Origin: Zygnema cylindricum
Taxonomy: Eukaryota; Streptophyta; Zygnematophyceae; Zygnematales; Zygnemataceae
Assembly: GCA_037447655.1 (NCBI GenBank)
Contig: JBBHKE010001730.1
Coordinates: 1-44,997 of the forward strand
DNA: 44,997 nt
Direction of reading: 5' to 3'
Both the position numbers and the translations under genes were made by a program. Under the pieces are notes generated by a model, which was not told where the DNA came from, did not search any database, and worked only from the letters and a program-made list of their open reading frames with translations. Of the stretch, positions 22,010-33,149 are shown one piece after another. The stretch's first letter is position 1, and each line of letters opens with the position of its first letter.

Positions 22010-24092
22010 TGTTTTGGAAACATTGAGTCCTCTCTATATCTTGCAGCTATACTGCCATGCTACGCTAAGTTTGACATTGCGGCTGGAAACCTTGAGTACT
22101 CTACGCTTGTTGCTATGTTGTTATGCTGCGGTGATCTAACATTAATGGTTTGAAAAGTTAGTTTCGTGCATGTATTTCGTTTCATGCGTACACAATGGTT
22201 CATGAATATAGTACGCGTTTTTAATGCGTATGCTATTTGGATTAAATGTGGAGGTTCAAGTGGATTTGTGGATTCGGGGGAGTAATGATACTAATTGTTT
22301 TTGGGATACACGGAACTAAGTGGGTGGCGTGAACAAGTAAATGAAGAAGTACGGAATATGTAAGTCAAATGTACGGCGGATCGCAAAGTGTTCCGATCAA
22401 GAATGTTGTTGAAGAAGTACGCCGCTGGTACGGACAAATTTGGATGGAGTGATGTCATTTCTGTTGTCCACGGCCATTTCTAGCCATGGATTCACCCTAG
22501 GAAGCACCACAGACTACCCTAAAAACAACGTACTTTGGATACACACAGAATTCAACAAAATTAACAAAACAAGCTGAAACTACATTTACAAATATTATCT
22601 AGGATATAAAATGACCTCAAAAAGTTTCAGACAAAAATAATAAATAGATTGATCACATCATCTAGTCAAAGTTGTAGAAAAACAGTTTGCCCTAACTTTG
22701 ATCAAACAGACTAACTTCACAATGAAGTAAAACACAGAATAGGAACACAATAGACCTGAAAATCTGTGACAATATTAAAAATATAAATAGGAACACACAT
22801 GCAGAATTTCAGATAATTCCGCTTGCATATCTGAGAGTAATCCTCAGATAAAATTACCAAAAATAACCATGAACAGTTTTTGGTCCAAAAAGTTCCTATG
22901 TCCTAAAATGACGAAGTCCTACAAATATATACAAGAGCTTACTGCTGAATGTACGGAGGCATATCAGCCGTACGCTATCTACCAGCTACCTCTATTAATG
23001 CCGGTATACCCGAATACTTCAAGATATGTCAAAGTGAGTAAATCTACACTAATAATTAATTCACAAAAAGACACATCAATGTTCAACCAAATATTTACAT
23101 CGACGCTTCCGTAAAATCCGCGTACTGAGTATCAACTTGATTAGTCACTTGAGGACGAAACCACGTCATGAACCGACATCACATACGTACGGTCCACTTG
23201 ATACCACATTATCAAAATACAATCCTTTGGAAATATCGGCGGACGCCGTCCGCCCTCCAAATGTACCACGTACCACTTGCCGAAATTAAACCGTACCGAA
23301 CTTGCGTCCTTTGCAATAAATACGCCTCTCGCAAATAAAGTACACTTGTCCAAATAAGACGCTTCGTACCGGCGGCGTACATATTCAACATTTCGTAAAT
23401 TTCACATCGGATCGCTTCGCGATGCGCCGTCCATTTGTAAACGTATTCCGAGCCACTCAATTAATCCCTTTAATTTCAATCGTACAATTACTCCCCCAAT
23501 CCACAAATCCATTCGAACCTCCATTTGTACCACCACAATATTTCCGGTAATAATCTACGCACGAACCGTCGCGTGCTCACAAAATGTGGTGTAAGTACGA
23601 AACTAACATTTCAAAAACAACAATTTCGCCAAGTGGATTTTGGTGATTATGCTTCACGACATCATGGGTGCAGAAGAAGAGCTATGGACGGCGGCGCCGT
23701 CAGTATGGTGAGGGACACGGAATCGCGTCCATCACATGATATTTATTTTGGACGGTCGAGATTCGTTTGACGGAATTCGTAAGACTTCTAAACATTTAGC
23801 AATGTTTTGTCCTGTGCATTAATTATTACTGTAGATCTTAGGTACACTCACATTAATTGAGGTAGATGATTGATTACGTACGGCTCGTATTCCTCCGTAC
23901 AGTTAGTAGTAAGCTGTAGTGTATATTTGTAGGACTTAGTCGTTTTTACACTAAGGAACTTTTGGACAAAATCTGTTTTTGCTTCTTTTTGGTATTTTTC
24001 AACTGAGGATTGCTCTCAGATGTATTGGCAGAATTATGTGAAACTTACATGTGTGTTTCTCCTTATATTGGTAACATCGGGGCAAACTTTCA
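22010..24092 (+). mobile_element. 5' LTR of L2-family Copia (copy 2), with insertion
   Basis: The start TGTTTTGGAAAC..GAGTCCTCTCTA matches the L2 LTR start at 14419. The end (GGGCAAACTTTCA) and the leader after it match 15060-15120. The about 2.1-kb length, against about 650 bp in copy 1, is explained by the inverted-repeat element at 22247-23528. A local duplication of GGAAAC.TTGAGT..TCT occurs near 22014 and 22083. Confidence 0.45.
22247..23528. mobile_element. Inverted-repeat element, about 1.28 kb
   Basis: The left arm (22247-22440) begins GTGGAGGTTCAAGTGGATTTG and continues through GGGGGAGTAAT, CGGCGGATCG and GTACGCCGCTGGTAC. The right arm (about 23365-23528) is its diverged reverse complement, ending CCACAAATCCATTCGAACC. 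The loop carries AT-rich DNA and R1 repeat sequence (23225-23495). It has no transposase ORF. A foldback DNA transposon is the simplest reading. Two oppositely oriented copies of another repeat are possible. Confidence 0.55.
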
Positions 24093-24411
24093 AACCTAGT
24101 GTGTGTCTGGTTTGCTTGGGGCTTCATTGTGAAGTTGGTCAGATTTATCAAAGTTTTGGCAAGTTGTTTTTTTGCAACTTTGACTAGGTGGTGTAGGAAT
24201 TCTAGTAGGTATATTTATATGAGAATTTGTGACAATAATTATTGGCCTATGAACTATTTGTTTGTGTAGTTTCAGCTTGGTTTGGTAATTCTTTAGAATT
24301 CTGAGTGGAATCACGGTAGTCTGTGGTGCTTCCGAGGGGAAATCCATGGCTGAAAGTGGCTATGGACAACAGACATCGCAGCTCCGCTGCTCTAATATCA
24401 CAGCTGCGTTG
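24093..24411 (+). other. L2 internal remnant, left of H
   Basis: The leader matches 15073-15125 for about 50 bases and then diverges. No gag frame survives. It ends CAGCTGCGTTG at the H insertion site. The matching L2 remnant continues at 30740. Confidence 0.45.
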
Positions 24412-25410
24412 TGTTGAAATCACTAGATTTAGGAGAGATATATTCTAGGTATTAATTGAATAGAATAGCTAAAAGAAAAAGCGTAGGCAGCCTTTCTCCA
24501 CCTTCTCTATCTAGCCCCCATACTTGTTGTAGTCACTGAAAGAGAGAGTGCGGCGGAGCCATGGCTGCCTTAGCCCCATATGGAGGACTAAAGAGTGACC
24601 TAGGTCACTCTCAACAAAAAGGTTGAGTCGGGCAAGACTGGGACCTCCGACCGGCAGAGCGAGGCGTAGTCGTCAGCTCTTAGCGGTCTGTCGTAGTAGT
24701 CTGTTAGGATACATAGGGTCTGATAGCTACTTAAACATTAGCTAGATCATTAATTCGATTAACGGAATAACAAATTGAGAACGTAGACACTAGTTGAGTT
24801 TTAGTACGCACAAAAAAAATGTACCGAGCATTTGTTGTTTTGAACAGCTAGCATTAGAAACCGGTTCGGATCTGACGCCCGTCATCATCGCCGAGATCCT
24901 AGAATGGCCCCTTTGGCAGTTTTTGGACGTGACATGACCTTTCGACACGTGGCAAGATATCATTGGGAAGCAGGAACCTTGGGGAGCGCGAGGACATGTC
25001 CGGAGGAGATAGACATCCCCTCCATAGCCTTGTCATACACAGGTCGTACAAAAAGTACATCGGCCATAATACCTTTATGTACTCTAAAGTCTTTTAATTG
25101 GTTCATACATCAGTAGATAGGGGTTGTGAAAAGGGTTTATGAGTTATAAGATTGAGGAGGTAGGCCCCTCTCTCTCGACAAGCTTGTATGAATATTGGCA
25201 GCTTTGCCATTTGATAATTAATCGCCTAGTTGGGCGTTTTCAATGATTTTTTTTGCTGTGGACTCAAAGGAGTCCAGACTGCATAGGGGTGTAGTCAGAT
25301 TGTTTTTTTTTTTGCTTAGGCAGCAGCTGTTCTAGTTGAAAGTGGGTTAGTTAAAAACTACCAAGAGGCTTCCTCAATTTTGTAGTCCAAATGGGGGACA
25401 CAGAATTGCA
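24412..25410 (+). mobile_element. 5' LTR of H
   Basis: It runs from TGTTGAAATCACT to AGAATTGCA. It contains the CCCATACTTGTTGTAGTCACTG and GCCATGGCTGCC boxes, an antisense tRNA-like block (about 24640-24690), ACACGTGGC (24945-24953), GTAC motifs (about 25044-25085), and CAGTAGATAGGGG (about 25110). The gag ATG (25391-25393) lies 20 bp before the LTR end. Confidence 0.9.
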
Positions 25411-26373
25411 GGTTATGAGCCCACCCTTTAGGGTGCCTATATTCAACGGATCTGGATCCATCTACTGGGAAGCCATGATGACAAAGACATTGTGTGAAAA
25501 GTGATACTAGGGTTTTCTTAGTGGACAAGTGAATCATCCATCTCAGGTAACTCCACCAGGGTTTGGAGGAGTGAGGTTTTTTTGCAACAGAGGAGACATA
25601 TGATGGAAGAGTAGTATGTTCGAAAAGGGGAAAGGAAAGGAGATATCTCTCACTCCTATCACCACGCCACCCGGGGCGGTGGCGATAAAGACTAAGGAAA
25701 ATGATATTCAAATGTGGGAGTACACCAATATGACTGCCAGGTATTTCAATTTGAGGAACCTCAATCAAGCTTTGGCGACCTCTCATCTTCACATCTTCAA
25801 GGCCGAGGAGTTGTGGATGACTTAATTAGAGATTTATAGAGTTGGTACCATTCGGAAGCTCCACCTGGTTGAGGAAAGGTTCACGAGTTATACTAACAAA
25901 GGAGGGAAGATGTTAGACTACTGTAATGATCTCTCTTGTCTGTACATGGAGATGGAAAGTGCCGGATGGAAAGGCAAATTGAAGATGAAAGTTAACACCC
26001 TCATCATGAAGCTGCTTGAGGAGTATGAAAACATAGTGTACCGAGTGCAAGAAATGGAAGATAGTTCTTGGAAGTGGAAACGTGGTCCGCATGATACTCG
26101 TGTACGAGAACACCATCCAGATCCGCAGAAGAGGAAAGAGCGTTCAAGCTCTAGCTAGCGGAACTGAGCCTTGGAGGAAGGATCCGAAGAAGCCATACAA
26201 CATCTTCAAAGGGGATCAATCCGGAGAACCCAAACCTCCAAAGGGTCTTTGCCATTTCGACAAAAAGTCGGGACACTTCATAGCTGATTGCATTAAACTG
26301 TCGCAGCTGAGGCTACATGAAAACCGTGGACGGGGTTCTTCCGGAGGGAAGAAGAAGGCACTTGTGGTCACAT
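25391..26373 (+). pseudogene. gag of H
   Basis: The start codon at 25391, inside the LTR, gives MGDTELQ followed by VMSPPFRVPIF. A stop at 25502 and later stops break the frame. Recognisable blocks are MTARYFNLRNLNQAL..HLHIFKAEELW (to 25824), MLDYCNDLSCLYMEME..NTLIMKLLEEYENIVYRVQEM (25910-26070), and a knuckle CHFDKKSGHFIADC near 26250 whose second Cys has become Asp. In E the same knuckle is intact. Gag would form the virus-like particle and bind RNA, but this copy cannot do so. Confidence 0.85.
25411..25425 (+). promoter_or_regulatory. Primer-binding site of H (internal initiator-tRNA type)
   Basis: GGTTATGAGCCCACC immediately follows the LTR. It differs at one base from the complement of the anticodon stem-loop of plant initiator tRNA-Met (GGTTATGGGCCCACC). 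It is translated as part of gag. Confidence 0.75.
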
Positions 26374-26443
26374 AAGTGAATGAGAGAAGGAGGAGGACGA
26401 GTCTTCTGAGGAGGAGGATGGCGAGCTTCTCCTTAAAGAGAAT

Positions 26444-28116
26444 TTGGAGGAGAAGCAGATTCGTCATGAACACAAGTGTTCTCTTGGAGCCATTCGGGAA
26501 GCTTCAGAGGAAGGATGGATTATCGATTCAGGTGCATCCATGCATATGTACCGTGACAAGCACCTCTTCACTAAGCTAAGAAAGATCCCTACAGTAGAAA
26601 TAGAATATGGGGATGGGATAGTAGTTACCACAGATCTAGTGGGCTCGCTAGATCTGAAAGTTTTAGTGGAGGGCAAGACTTCTATACTCACCTTCTTAGA
26701 TGTGCTCTACATTCCTCAGCTGAGTAAAAATCTTGTGTCTACTTCTGTATTAGATGAAAAGGATTTTGATACCTTCACTAGAAAGGGAGTCTTTAGAGCT
26801 AAGTACGAAGATCAAGTCTACTTCACAGCAGATAAGGGTAGCCAAGGAATGTTTAGGCTTAACCTGAGTAATGAAAAGAAGAGTGCTTACTATGGTGGTG
26901 TCCCAAGCTTGATGATCTCGAATAAGCGGTTTGGGCATGTGCATTTTGAAAGGCTCAGGGAAATGAAGAACCTGAGTGTAGTACAAAGCATTCAGTTTGG
27001 GGATACTATAATGATGGATGATTGTAGTGGCTATGCCGAAGGTAAGGCTCACAAACTCCCCTTTCCCAAAACTGCCACATATAGAGGTGAGAAAGTACTA
27101 GATCTGGTCCACACAGATATCTGGGGACCAGCAAGAGTACCTTCGGTTGGGGGGAAGAGGTATATGCTCACAATTATTGATGATTGGTCTAGATATTCTA
27201 CAGTCTACTTCCTAAAAACAAAGTCTGAAACACCAAAGTACTTCAAGTAATACCAAGCCTGGAGTGAGAAGTTGCACGGAACCCCCATTAAGCGATTAAA
27301 GAATGATAATGGGGGATAGTAAACCTCTAACCAATTTGAGGAATACTTGAAAGATGAGGAAGTTCAACATCAAAAACTATACCAAATAATCTAGAAGAAA
27401 ATGGGGTAGTTGAAAGGTTGATCTGGACTTTGGGAGATAGTGTGTGTAGTATGTTGGCAGATAAGAAAATACGAAGAAGATTTTGGGTAGAAGGCATGAA
27501 CTGTGCTAATTACATTAAGAATATAGTCCTCACTACAGCCATTAAAGGAATGACACCTTATGAGATATGGGTTGGAAGGAAACCGGATATTTCTCCCTTG
27601 AAAGTGTTTGGTAATCAAGTTTACAGTCTTGACACATATAAATTAAACTAAAATCTAGATGCTAATGGGAAACTAGGATATTTTGTGGGATATGATGAGG
27701 ATGTCAAGGGATATAGAGTCTATGACTTGGCTAAACAAGATATCATTCTGGTGAAGCATCTCGTTGTCATGGATGAAGATAAGTCTTTTGATCCCTTGAA
27801 ATATACTAAAAAAATCAGAATCAGTTTTGAGTCTGAGAGTGAGGAAGACTTAGATCTTCCCAGAAGAGACACAAGTGAAAGCGTGATTACAGATTCAAGG
27901 GAGATCCAAGATGGGGGATATATACCGCAATCTCCTCACATTTTGACACACTCTCAAGAGAGAGAGGAAGAGGAGCCAGAACCGGCTTCCATAGATATGG
28001 GAGCCGATGAAACAGTAAGGGGGACCTCGAGCCTTCCCTCCATTCGAGCTTCAAACTTTGAGGGAGGACGGAGGAGCACAAAAGACTACAAGAAAAACAG
28101 CCTGCTCACAAGGTAA
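26444..28116 (+). pseudogene. Protease and integrase region of H
   Basis: Protease: IIDSGASMHM with the Asp codon at 26525. The GAG-pre-integrase zinc site is damaged: the first His of WHKRLGH is Asn and CSGC reads CSGY. Integrase core: VHTDIWGP supplies the first Asp (about 27113), KNDNGG the second (about 27300), and ENGVVERL the Glu (about 27405). Stops occur at 27248 and 27319, with a frameshift before 27418. The GKRYMLTIIDDWSRY and RKPDISPLKVFG blocks are typical of Copia. The integrase C-terminus carries the acidic linker (27830-28080). Confidence 0.85.
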
Positions 28117-29726
28117 CGAAGCTATCTCACCCACATGATCCTCAGTCATACTCGGAGGCAATGGACAGTCCGAAGAAAGACCAAATGGTCAGAGGTATAA
28201 ATGATGAGATGACTTCCATCATGGAAGCTAATACTTGGGAGCCGGTGGACTGTCCTCTTGACAAATAGCCTATAGGGTGCAAATGGGTATTTAACTTGAA
28301 ACTACACCTAGATAAAACCATAGAGAGATATAAGGCTCGGTTGGTAGCAAAACGGTTCACCCAAAAAGAGGGGATAGATTATGAGGAGTCTTTTGCTCCA
28401 GTGGTTCGGTTTCCATCTGTAAGGATTCTCCTTAGCCTAGCTGCAGCGGAAGACATGGAAATTCACCATATGGATAACAAGATTGTTTTCCTCAACGGTA
28501 AACTAGAGGAAGAAATCTTTATTTGACAACCAAAGGGATTTATAGAGGAAGGAGAAGAAAGCAAAGTTTGCAAGCTCATAAAGTCTTTATATGGACTGAA
28601 GCAGGCTCCCAGACAATAGAACAAGAAACTAGATGAGTTTCTCACCAGTTTGGGATATATTCGGATCAATTCTGACCATTCTATTTATATGTTTGAGGAG
28701 AATGGTGTGATTTTTATTGCAATTTATGTGGATGATTTGCTGGTGTTAAGTAAATCTATGGAGAAGATCAATAAGTTAAAGAAAGATCTTAGAAGTAGAT
28801 TTGACATGAAGGATTTAGGGGAGGCAAAATATATTTTGGGGATTCAAATAGAAAGAGATAGAGGGAAGAGAATAATCAGACTTACTCAGAAATAAGCTAT
28901 CGAAAATATGCTTGAGACATTTCAGATGGAAAAGGCAAACAATTGTACCATTCCCATGGACTTGAAGAAAGTAAGTGATCAGAGTGTAGAAGGAAGAGTG
29001 ATAATACTACATGATCTGATGAGTCCAGAAGAGAGACAATTTATGAATTCCATTCCTTATAGACAGGTTGTAGGAAGCTTGATTTACTTTTTGAATTGTA
29101 CGAGACTGGACATAGCAGCAGCAGTTGGAGTCCTCAGTAGAAGTCTTAATGATCTTAGAAAGAGAGACTGAGAGGCAACCAAGAGAGTCATGAGATACTT
29201 GGTGGGAACAAGGGATTTATAGTTGCATTTGGGAGGGGAGAACACTGACATCACTACTTGGAGTGATGCCAGTTATGGGTATGCACCTATGAGAAGATGC
29301 ACTTCAGGGTATGTATTAAATGTTGGGGAAGGTGCTTGCTGTTGGAGTAGCAATCAACAAAAGGTGGTTGTTCAGTCCACTTTGGAGGCTGAGTATATGG
29401 CCTCTTGTTCTGCTGTGAAAGAGCTTATGAGGGTCAAGTCTTTATTGCAAGAATTGGGGTATATGAAGAAGGGAGTGCATGAAGTGTTTTGTGATAATCA
29501 GACTGCAATTGCAATTGCAACCAATCTAAAAAATCATTTTAAGGCTAAACATTTGGATATAAGATTGAGTTTTGTGAGGGAAAAGGTTGAAAACAAATTT
29601 GTGAATCTTGTGTATAGAGGTGATGGGGAAATGGTAGGTTATATGATGACAAAACCTGTGCCCTCTCCCAAGTTAAGATATTACAAAGAAAAATGTGGGT
29701 TAAAAGAGAAACTAAAATTAGACTAG
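28117..29726 (+). pseudogene. Reverse transcriptase and RNase H of H
   Basis: RT blocks: GCKWVFNLKL, ERYKARLVAK, GIDYEESFAPVVRF, and HMDNKIVFLNG (the first catalytic Asp is kept). Stop at 28525. Then YGLKQAPR, and YVDDLLVLSKSM with YVDD at 28725-28736. RNase H: TTWSDASYG, WSSNQQKVVVQSTLEAEYMAS, CDNQTAIAIA, MTKPVPSPKL, ending CGLKEKLKLD before TAG at 29724-29726. Stops occur at 28264, 28617, 28893, 29169 and 29219. The polypurine tract AAAATAAGGGGAG (29727-29739) abuts the LTR. Confidence 0.88.
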
Positions 29727-29739
29727 AAAATAAGGGGAG

Positions 29740-30739
29740 TGTTGAAATCACTATATTTAGGAGAGATATTTTCTAGGTCTTAATTGATTAGAATAGCTAA
29801 AAGAAAAAGCATAAGCAGCCTCTCTCCACCTTCTCTATTTAGCCCCCATACTTGTTGTAGTCACAGAAAGAGAGAGAGGGCGGTGGAGCCATGGCTACCT
29901 CAGCCCCATAGGGAGGACTAAAGAGTTACCTAAGTCACTCTCAACAAAAAAGTTGAGTCTTGCAAGACTCGAACCTCCGACCGGCAGAGCAAGGTGTAGC
30001 CGTCAACTCTTACTAGTCTCTCGTAATAGTCCGTTAGGATACATAGGTTTTGATAGCTATTAAAACAATAGCTAGATAATTAATTCGATTATCGGAATAA
30101 CAAATTAAGACAATAAAAACTAGTTGAGTTTTAGTACGCACGAAACAAACGTACGAGACATTTGTTATTTTGAACGGCTAGCATTAAAAGTTGATTTGGA
30201 TCTGACGGCCGTCATCATCGCCGAGATCCCAGAATGACCGCTTAATCGGTTTTTGGACGTGACATGACGTGTCGACACGTGGCAAGATATCATTAGGAAG
30301 CGGGAATCCCGGGGAGCGCGAGGACAAGTCTGGAGGAGACAAACGTCCCCTCCATGGCCTTGTCGTACACAAGCCGTACAGAAAGTACATCGGCACTAGT
30401 ACCATTCTATACTGTACATTTTTCTGATTGGTTTGTACATCAGTAGGTAGGGGTTGTAAGAGGGGTTTAGGACTTAGAGGATTAAGGAGGTAGCCGCCTT
30501 TCTGCCGACAAGCTTGAATAAGTATTAGCATATTTGCCATTTGATAATTAATCGCATGGTTGAACGTTTCCAGTGATTCTTTTTGCTGTGGACTCGGGGA
30601 GTCTAGACTGCATAGGGGTGCAGTTAGATTGTCTATTTGTCTTCTTGGGTAGCAACTATTCTAATTGAAAGTGGGTTAGTTAAAAACTACCTAAGGGCTT
30701 CCTGAATTTTGCAGTCCAAATGGGGGACAAAGAATTATA
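29740..30739 (+). mobile_element. 3' LTR of H
   Basis: It runs from TGTTGAAATCACT to AGAATTATA (final CA mutated). It is colinear with the 5' LTR, including ACACGTGGC at 30275-30283, CTGATTGG near 30425 and the inner ATG at 30721. The homology stops at 30739, which fixes the LTR end independently of the primer site. Confidence 0.9.
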
Positions 30740-30838
30740 CGCTGACAGATCATAGCATTCATAGCAGTCATAACAGTCAGAGTAGTCATAGCACTCACAG
30801 CAGAGTCATAGCAACTATAGCAGTCTGCGCAAAAAAGG
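30740..30838 (+). repeat. L2 internal remnant with CATAGCAGT minisatellite
   Basis: About nine imperfect copies of a roughly 9-bp unit (CATAGCAGT, CATAACAGT, CATAGCACT) occupy 30750-30827. An A-run then abuts the next LTR start. It is the right-hand continuation of the L2 element broken by H. Confidence 0.5.
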
Positions 30839-31020
30839 TGTTCTGAACTTTAGTCAGTTTGTGTGAAGATAAGTTGACGGGGACATAATTTAGTGAGTAT
30901 GCAACTCCAAAGAGAGTATACAGATTTGGTGCACTTCAGGCACACGTGTCGGTCCGTGAGAGAGTCAAGTTTGGTTATTCTACAAAAAAGGGTACAGTTT
31001 CATTTGAGGACCGAAGTTAC
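30839..31020 (+). mobile_element. Start of L2 3' LTR (copy 2), truncated
   Basis: It begins TGTTCTGAACTTTAGTC after AAAAAAGG. It aligns with 14475-14650 through CAACTCC..GAGAGTA, TACACGTG.C.GTCCGTG and GAGGACC.AA.TTAC. It is cut at 31021 by a minus-strand LTR. Confidence 0.6.
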
Positions 31021-31424
31021 TGAAACTCTGAGACCTCCATAAGTCCTCAGAGTAGACAGCTTCCAAGAAGCCTCTAGGATAATCCTGACCCCTTTGTGTT
31101 CCAACAAAAATAACTGCCACCCTGGCAAACAAAATTTTTTTTTTTAATCTCTGAATTTGCTCCCCTGAGCAGTAAGTTATGGAGGGTCAAAGTTGACCTT
31201 TTATACAGAAGCTCTCTAGGAGAGAGGGTCCTATCTTCTAAATTTTTCTAAGTCCTATCTCTCTCACAGACTCTATCTACTGATGTACGGAACCAATCAG
31301 AATTGAGTTCCGTACGCAAAAGTACAGCTGCCGGTGTACTTTATGTACGGACATTGTACGACATGGCCAAAATGTCGACACATGTCAAATCCGGATTCGG
31401 TGCCATAATCTCCGGAGATTCCAC
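31021..31424 (-). mobile_element. Copia LTR 3' part, minus strand (C-like)
   Basis: Read on the minus strand, this is the U5 side of a C-type LTR ending GAGTTTCA at 31021. It has the inner ATG (31040-31038) opening MEVSEFQ, similar to C's MEVTKLQ. It holds seven GTAC cores (about 31285-31363), a CTGATTGG box (about 31297) and a CTCAGGGGAGCAAATTCAG segment. Its U3 side is lost at the gap. No primer-binding site follows, so it is a 3' or solo LTR fragment. Confidence 0.65.
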
Positions 31425-31434
31425 NNNNNNNNNN
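31425..31434. other. Assembly gap (10 N)
   Basis: Ten consecutive N, 46 bp before the point where the B2 protease homology to E begins. The join may not be real adjacency. Confidence 0.99.
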
Positions 31435-31479
31435 CACCCTTGGAAAGAATCCCACCATTTTTTTACGAACAGTGCTGAA

Positions 31480-33149
31480 GCATTTTTTTACCACCCTAAG
31501 AAAGGTTCCCACAGTTCAGATTGAGTATGGGGATAAGAGAGTAGTTACCAACGATCTAGTGGGCTCGGTAGATCTGAAAGTCTTAGTGGAGAGTAAGACT
31601 TATATACTCACCTTCTTAGATGTACTTTACAATCCTCAGATGAGTAAAAATCTTGTCTCTACGTCTATATTAGATGACAAAGAGTTTGATACCTTCACAA
31701 GAAAAGGAGTCTTTACAACCAAGTATGGGGATGAGGTCTACATCACGGCAAATAAAGGTAGGCAAGGAATGTTTAGGCTTAACGTGAGTAATGAAAAGAA
31801 GAATGCTTACTATGTTGGTGTTCCAAAGTTGATGATTTGGCATAAGCGGTTGGGGCATGTGCATTTTGATAGGTTGAGGGAAATGAAGAAGCTTGGTGTA
31901 GTAGAGGCATTCAGTTTGGAGATAATGAAATTGTGGATTATTGTAGTGGTTGTGCCCAAGGTAAGACTCACAGACTTCCGTTTCCAAAAGGCGCCACTTA
32001 TAGAGGTGAGAAAGTACTAGATCTAGTCCACACAGATATCTGGGGACCTGCAAGAGTACCTTCGGTTGGAGGGAAAACGTTTATGCTGACAATAACCAAT
32101 GACTGATCCACATATTTTAGAGTCTAATTCTTAAAAACAAAGGCTAAAACACCAATTTATTTCAAAGAATATAAAGTTTGGAGTGAGAAATTGCGCGTAA
32201 CACACATTAAGAGAATAAAGAGTGATAATGGAGGAGAGTATACTTCTAACGAATTTGAGGAGTATTAGAGGGATGAGGGAGTTCATCATCAAAAAACTGT
32301 GCCGCATAATCCAGAGCAAAATGGGGTAGCTGAGAGGTTGAACCGGACTCTAGGAGATAGTGTATGGAGTATGTTGTCAGACAAGAAGATAGGAAAAAGA
32401 TTTTGGGTAGAATGCATGAACTGTGCTAACTACTTAAAAAATAGAGTCCTTACTTTAGTTGTGAAAAGAATGACACCTTATGAGAGATGGGTTGAAAGAA
32501 AACCATATATTTTTCACTTGAAAGTATTCGGTAGTCAAGTTTACAGTCTTCATACGGATAAGAAAAACTGGAAACTACATGCTAACGGAAAACCACGATA
32601 TTTTGTGGGATATGATGAGGATGTCAAGGGATATAGAGTCTATGACTTAGCAAAGCAAAATATCATTCTGGTAAAATACCTAGTTGTCATAGATGAAGGG
32701 AAGTCATTTGATCCCTTCAAATATACCAAGAAAATAAGAATAAGTTTTGAGTCTGAGAGTGAGGAGGACTCTGTTCTTCCCGAAAAGGACATAAGTGAAA
32801 CTGTGATTGTAGATTCAGGGGAGATCGAAGATAGAGGAGATATATCGTAAGCTCTTACGCACTCCGAGGAGACAGAAGAGGAGGAATAGGAACCGCCTTC
32901 CATTGATAGGGGAGCCGATGAGACACTGAGGAGAAATCCGAAACTTCCCTTCATTCCAGCTTCGGATTTTGAAAGAGGACGAAGAAGCATAAAAAGGATA
33001 CAAGAAAAACAGGCCGCCCACAAGGTAATTAAGTTGTCTCACCTTGATGAGCCTCAATCATACTCGGAGGTAGTGAACAGTCTCGAGAAAGAGAGATGGG
33101 TTAGAGCCATAAATGATTAAATGTCTTCCATCATGGAAGACAATACTTA
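31480..33149 (+). pseudogene. Protease-integrase region of truncated Copia B2
   Basis: The first 368 bp (31480-31847) match 43978-44345 of element E with about seven differences. The protease catalytic start is missing, cut near the gap. WHKRLGHVHFDRL and a frameshifted CAQGK zinc site follow, then HTDIWGP (about 32032). The second integrase Asp lies in KSDNGGEY (about 32218-32240) and the Glu in EQNGVAERL (about 32317). The integrase C-terminus at 32299-32850 is the best-kept part. It breaks off at 33149 in the middle of the RT entry region. Confidence 0.85.

Larger units (their letters stand above)
24412..30739 (+). mobile_element. Full-length Copia element H (decayed)
   Basis: Two LTRs of about 1 kb (24412-25410 and 29740-30739) bracket gag, protease, integrase, RT and RNase H in Ty1/copia order. 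The flanking five bases, CGTTG (24407-24411) and CGCTG (30740-30744), match at four of five positions and probably are the aged target duplication. The LTRs differ at roughly one base in eight to ten by eye, so the insertion is old. Many stops and frameshifts make it non-autonomous. Confidence 0.9.

Noticed and set aside
30740-30838. CRISPR-like array
   Set aside because: Units of about 9 bp without unique spacers form a minisatellite.
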